Positions 5,434-7,039 of a stretch of 7,039 nt of DNA are shown here, piece by piece. Where the stretch lies: assembly GCA_946481355.1 (NCBI GenBank), contig CAMLNH010000145.1, positions 1-7,039 of the forward strand, given 5' to 3'. The DNA is from an uncultured Curvibacter sp. (GTDB lineage: Bacteria; Pseudomonadota; Gammaproteobacteria; Burkholderiales; Burkholderiaceae). The notes beneath the pieces are model-generated. The model worked only from the letters and a program-made list of their open reading frames with translations. It had not been told where the DNA came from and searched no databases. Both the position numbers and the translations under genes were made by a program. Every line of letters begins with the position of its first letter. Within the stretch, counting starts at the first letter, position 1.

Positions 5434-6093
5434 ATGAACAAGACCATCGACGATCTCTTTGCCCACAACCGCGCCTGGGCGGCGCAGATGGAGCGTGAGC
5501 GCCCCGGCTTCTTCAGCAGCCTGCGTGCGCAGCAGCGCCCCAAGTACATGTGGATTGGCTGCTCTGACAGCCGCGTACCCGCCAACCAGATCACGGGTCT
5601 GGACCCGGGCGAGGTTTTCGTGCACCGCAACGTGGCCAACGTGGTGGTGCACTCCGACCTCAACGCACTCTCCACCGTGCAGTTCGCCGTGGAGCGTCTC
5701 AAGGTCGAGCACATCATGGTCGTGGGGCACTACGGCTGCTCGGGCGTGCAGGCGGCGCTCGAAGGCGCGCGCATCGGCCTGGCCGACAACTGGCTGCGCC
5801 ATATCATGGACGTGCGTGACCGCCATCGCGAACTGCTCGCGGGGCTCGCAGAACCGGTGCGCCACGACGCGCTGGTGGAGCTCAATGCCATCGAGCAGGT
5901 GGTCAACGTGGCCCAGACCACGGTGATGCTGGACGCCTGGGGTCAGGGCCAGAAGGTCGCGCTGCACGGCTGGGTCTTCGGCCTGCACGACGGTCTGCTG
6001 CAGGATCTTCAGATCAACGTCGACAGCGTGGAAGCGCTGGAGCCGGCCTACCGTCGGGCCATCGAGACGGTGGCGCAGCGCAAGCGCGCCTGA
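5434..6093 (+). CDS. can: Beta-class carbonic anhydrase, Can type
   Basis: This enzyme interconverts CO2 and bicarbonate with a zinc ion in the cytoplasm. The 219-residue length is that of Can (YadF) of E. coli, and the zinc ligands and catalytic pair are all present: C43, D45 and R47 in CSDSRVPAN, and H99/C102 in GHYGCSGV. Family-typical RNVANVV and the C-terminal [16 protein letters not shown] also appear. ATG 5434 is chosen because the family starts MNKTIDDLF or similar; longer in-frame starts would overlap the previous gene's end. The gap is 19 nt upstream and 22 nt to aceK, so it is probably co-transcribed. In a leucine-degradation operon it may supply bicarbonate to biotin-dependent methylcrotonyl-CoA carboxylase, the step after isovaleryl-CoA dehydrogenase; that link is inference, and the carboxylase genes are not in this window. 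Confidence 0.96.
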   Translation: MNKTIDDLFAHNRAWAAQMERERPGFFSSLRAQQRPKYMWIGCSDSRVPANQITGLDPGEVFVHRNVANVVVHSDLNALSTVQFAVERLKVEHIMVVGHYGCSGVQAALEGARIGLADNWLRHIMDVRDRHRELLAGLAEPVRHDALVELNAIEQVVNVAQTTVMLDAWGQGQKVALHGWVFGLHDGLLQDLQINVDSVEALEPAYRRAIETVAQRKRA

Positions 6094-6115
6094 GCGGCGC
6101 TGCGGGGCGGCCCGG

Positions 6116-7039
6116 ATGTTTCCGCAGCGCCTCGACGCCTCGGTGGCCTATGGCATCGCGCGTGCGATGCTCGACGGCTTCCAGCGCCACTACACCTTGT
6201 TCCGCGCCGAGTCTGCGCGTGCCCAGCAGCGTTTCGAGGCCCGAGACTGGCAGGGGCAGCAGCGCGCCCAGCGCGAACGCATCGCTTTCTACGACGAGCG
6301 CGTGCGTGAGTGCGTGGCCGTGCTGGAGCAGGACTTCCAGGCCGGCACCCAGCCCATGGCCATCTGGCAGCAGGTCAAGCTGCATTACATCGGCCTGCTC
6401 GTCGGGCACCACCAGCCCGAGCTGGCCGAGACCTTCTTCAACTCGGTGACGACCCGCATCCTGCACCGCACCCACTTCCACAACGACTTCATCTTCGTGC
6501 GCCCCGCGGTCAGCACCGAGTACCTGGAGAACGAAGAGCCGGCCGCCCGTCCCACCTATCGAGCCTACTACCCCACCAGGGAGACGCTGGCAGCCACGTT
6601 GGAGCGCATCCTCGACAACTTCCGCCTGCAGTGCCCCTTCGAGGACCTGCCGCGTGACATCGCCCGCGTGCTGGCGGCCGTGAACGACCAGCTGGGCCGC
6701 AACCGCCTGCACGCCAACTTCCAGGTCCAGGTGCTGTCCAGCCTGTTCTTCCGCAACAAGGGCGCCTATGTGGTGGGCAAGATCATCAACGGCGACGCCC
6801 AGCTGCCTTTTGCCCTGCCGCTGCTGCACGCACCGTCCGGGGGGCTGGTGATCGACGCCGTGCTTTTCGGCGAGGACGATCTGCTGCTGCTCTTCTCCTT
6901 CGCCCATGCGTATTTCATGGTCGACACGGAGGTGCCCTCGGCCACGGTGCAGTTCCTGCGCAGCCTGATGCCGCGCAAGCCGCGTGCCGAGCTCTACAAC
7001 GCTCTGGGCCTGGCCAAGCAGGGCAAGACCCTGTTCTAC
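6116..7039 (+). CDS. aceK: Isocitrate dehydrogenase kinase/phosphatase, N-terminal half (runs off right edge)
   Basis: AceK phosphorylates and dephosphorylates isocitrate dehydrogenase, dividing isocitrate between the TCA cycle and the glyoxylate shunt during growth on acetyl-CoA-yielding substrates. The 308 codons seen are open to the window edge; the family is about 570-600 residues, so roughly half is present. The start [12 protein letters not shown] is typical, as are [35 protein letters not shown] and, near the edge, [40 protein letters not shown] and KTLFY. This is the regulatory domain; the kinase/phosphatase active site lies beyond the window. ATG 6116 follows the can stop by 22 nt with only a poor ribosome-binding site, so translational coupling is possible. 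The usual partners aceA and aceB are not next to it on this side. Confidence 0.95.
   Translation, partial: MFPQRLDASVAYGIARAMLDGFQRHYTLFRAESARAQQRFEARDWQGQQRAQRERIAFYDERVRECVAVLEQDFQAGTQPMAIWQQVKLHYIGLLVGHHQPELAETFFNSVTTRILHRTHFHNDFIFVRPAVSTEYLENEEPAARPTYRAYYPTRETLAATLERILDNFRLQCPFEDLPRDIARVLAAVNDQLGRNRLHANFQVQVLSSLFFRNKGAYVVGKIINGDAQLPFALPLLHAPSGGLVIDAVLFGEDDLLLLFSFAHAYFMVDTEVPSATVQFLRSLMPRKPRAELYNALGLAKQGKTLFY

Noticed and set aside
3090..5717. 875-residue minus-strand open frame
   Set aside because: It is the antisense shadow of the LTA-synthase-like gene, low in complexity and rich in Arg, Gln, Gly and His. It is open because of GC bias, not because it codes.
4765..5988. 407-residue minus-strand open frame
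   Set aside because: It spans the boundary of two clear plus-strand genes in antisense and shows no motif; the same holds for 6014-6907 opposite aceK.

Overview
The window is GC-rich, tightly packed chromosomal DNA. Gene content and protein sequences suggest a betaproteobacterium of the order Burkholderiales, probably Comamonadaceae-like; this is recognition from memory, not a database match. Seven protein genes can be supported, two of them cut by the window edges.

Left part, minus strand: the 5' portion of an HPP-family membrane protein gene (1-332, running off the left edge), and upstream of it a metallo-beta-lactamase-fold hydrolase (435-1505). A 103-bp divergent region (1506-1608) holds a perfect 22-bp palindrome at 1519-1540, the best operator candidate in the window.

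Right part, plus strand: a MerR-family regulator of LiuR type (1609-2010), isovaleryl-CoA dehydrogenase (2035-3213), an LTA-synthase/phosphoglycerol-transferase-like membrane enzyme (3381-5414), a beta-class carbonic anhydrase of Can type (5434-6093) and the N-terminal half of isocitrate dehydrogenase kinase/phosphatase AceK (6116 to the right edge). Except at the dehydrogenase/LTA-synthase junction, gaps are 19-24 nt, which suggests one operon. A sensible reading is leucine catabolism (LiuR, Ivd) joined to functions that handle its products: bicarbonate for the biotin carboxylase step that follows Ivd, and AceK to steer acetyl-CoA carbon between the TCA cycle and the glyoxylate shunt. The LTA-synthase-like gene does not fit this logic obviously.

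The most unusual feature is at 3143-3359. The last 22 codons of the dehydrogenase gene are present twice, 146 bp apart. The two copies encode the same peptide and the same length, yet differ at 13 of 71 nucleotides, every difference synonymous (TGA versus TAA at the stop). The upstream copy, now in use, has codons unlike the rest of the gene (ATA, AGA, GCA); the downstream orphan has native codon use and sits 21 nt before the next gene. This is the expected footprint of an element that integrates site-specifically into a gene's 3' end and supplies a replacement tail. Here only about 75 bp lie between the two copies, and that stretch carries an inverted copy of the junction motif AATTGGGGCC and a nested hairpin. 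It is either the decayed scar of a larger island or a very small non-autonomous tail-replacing element.
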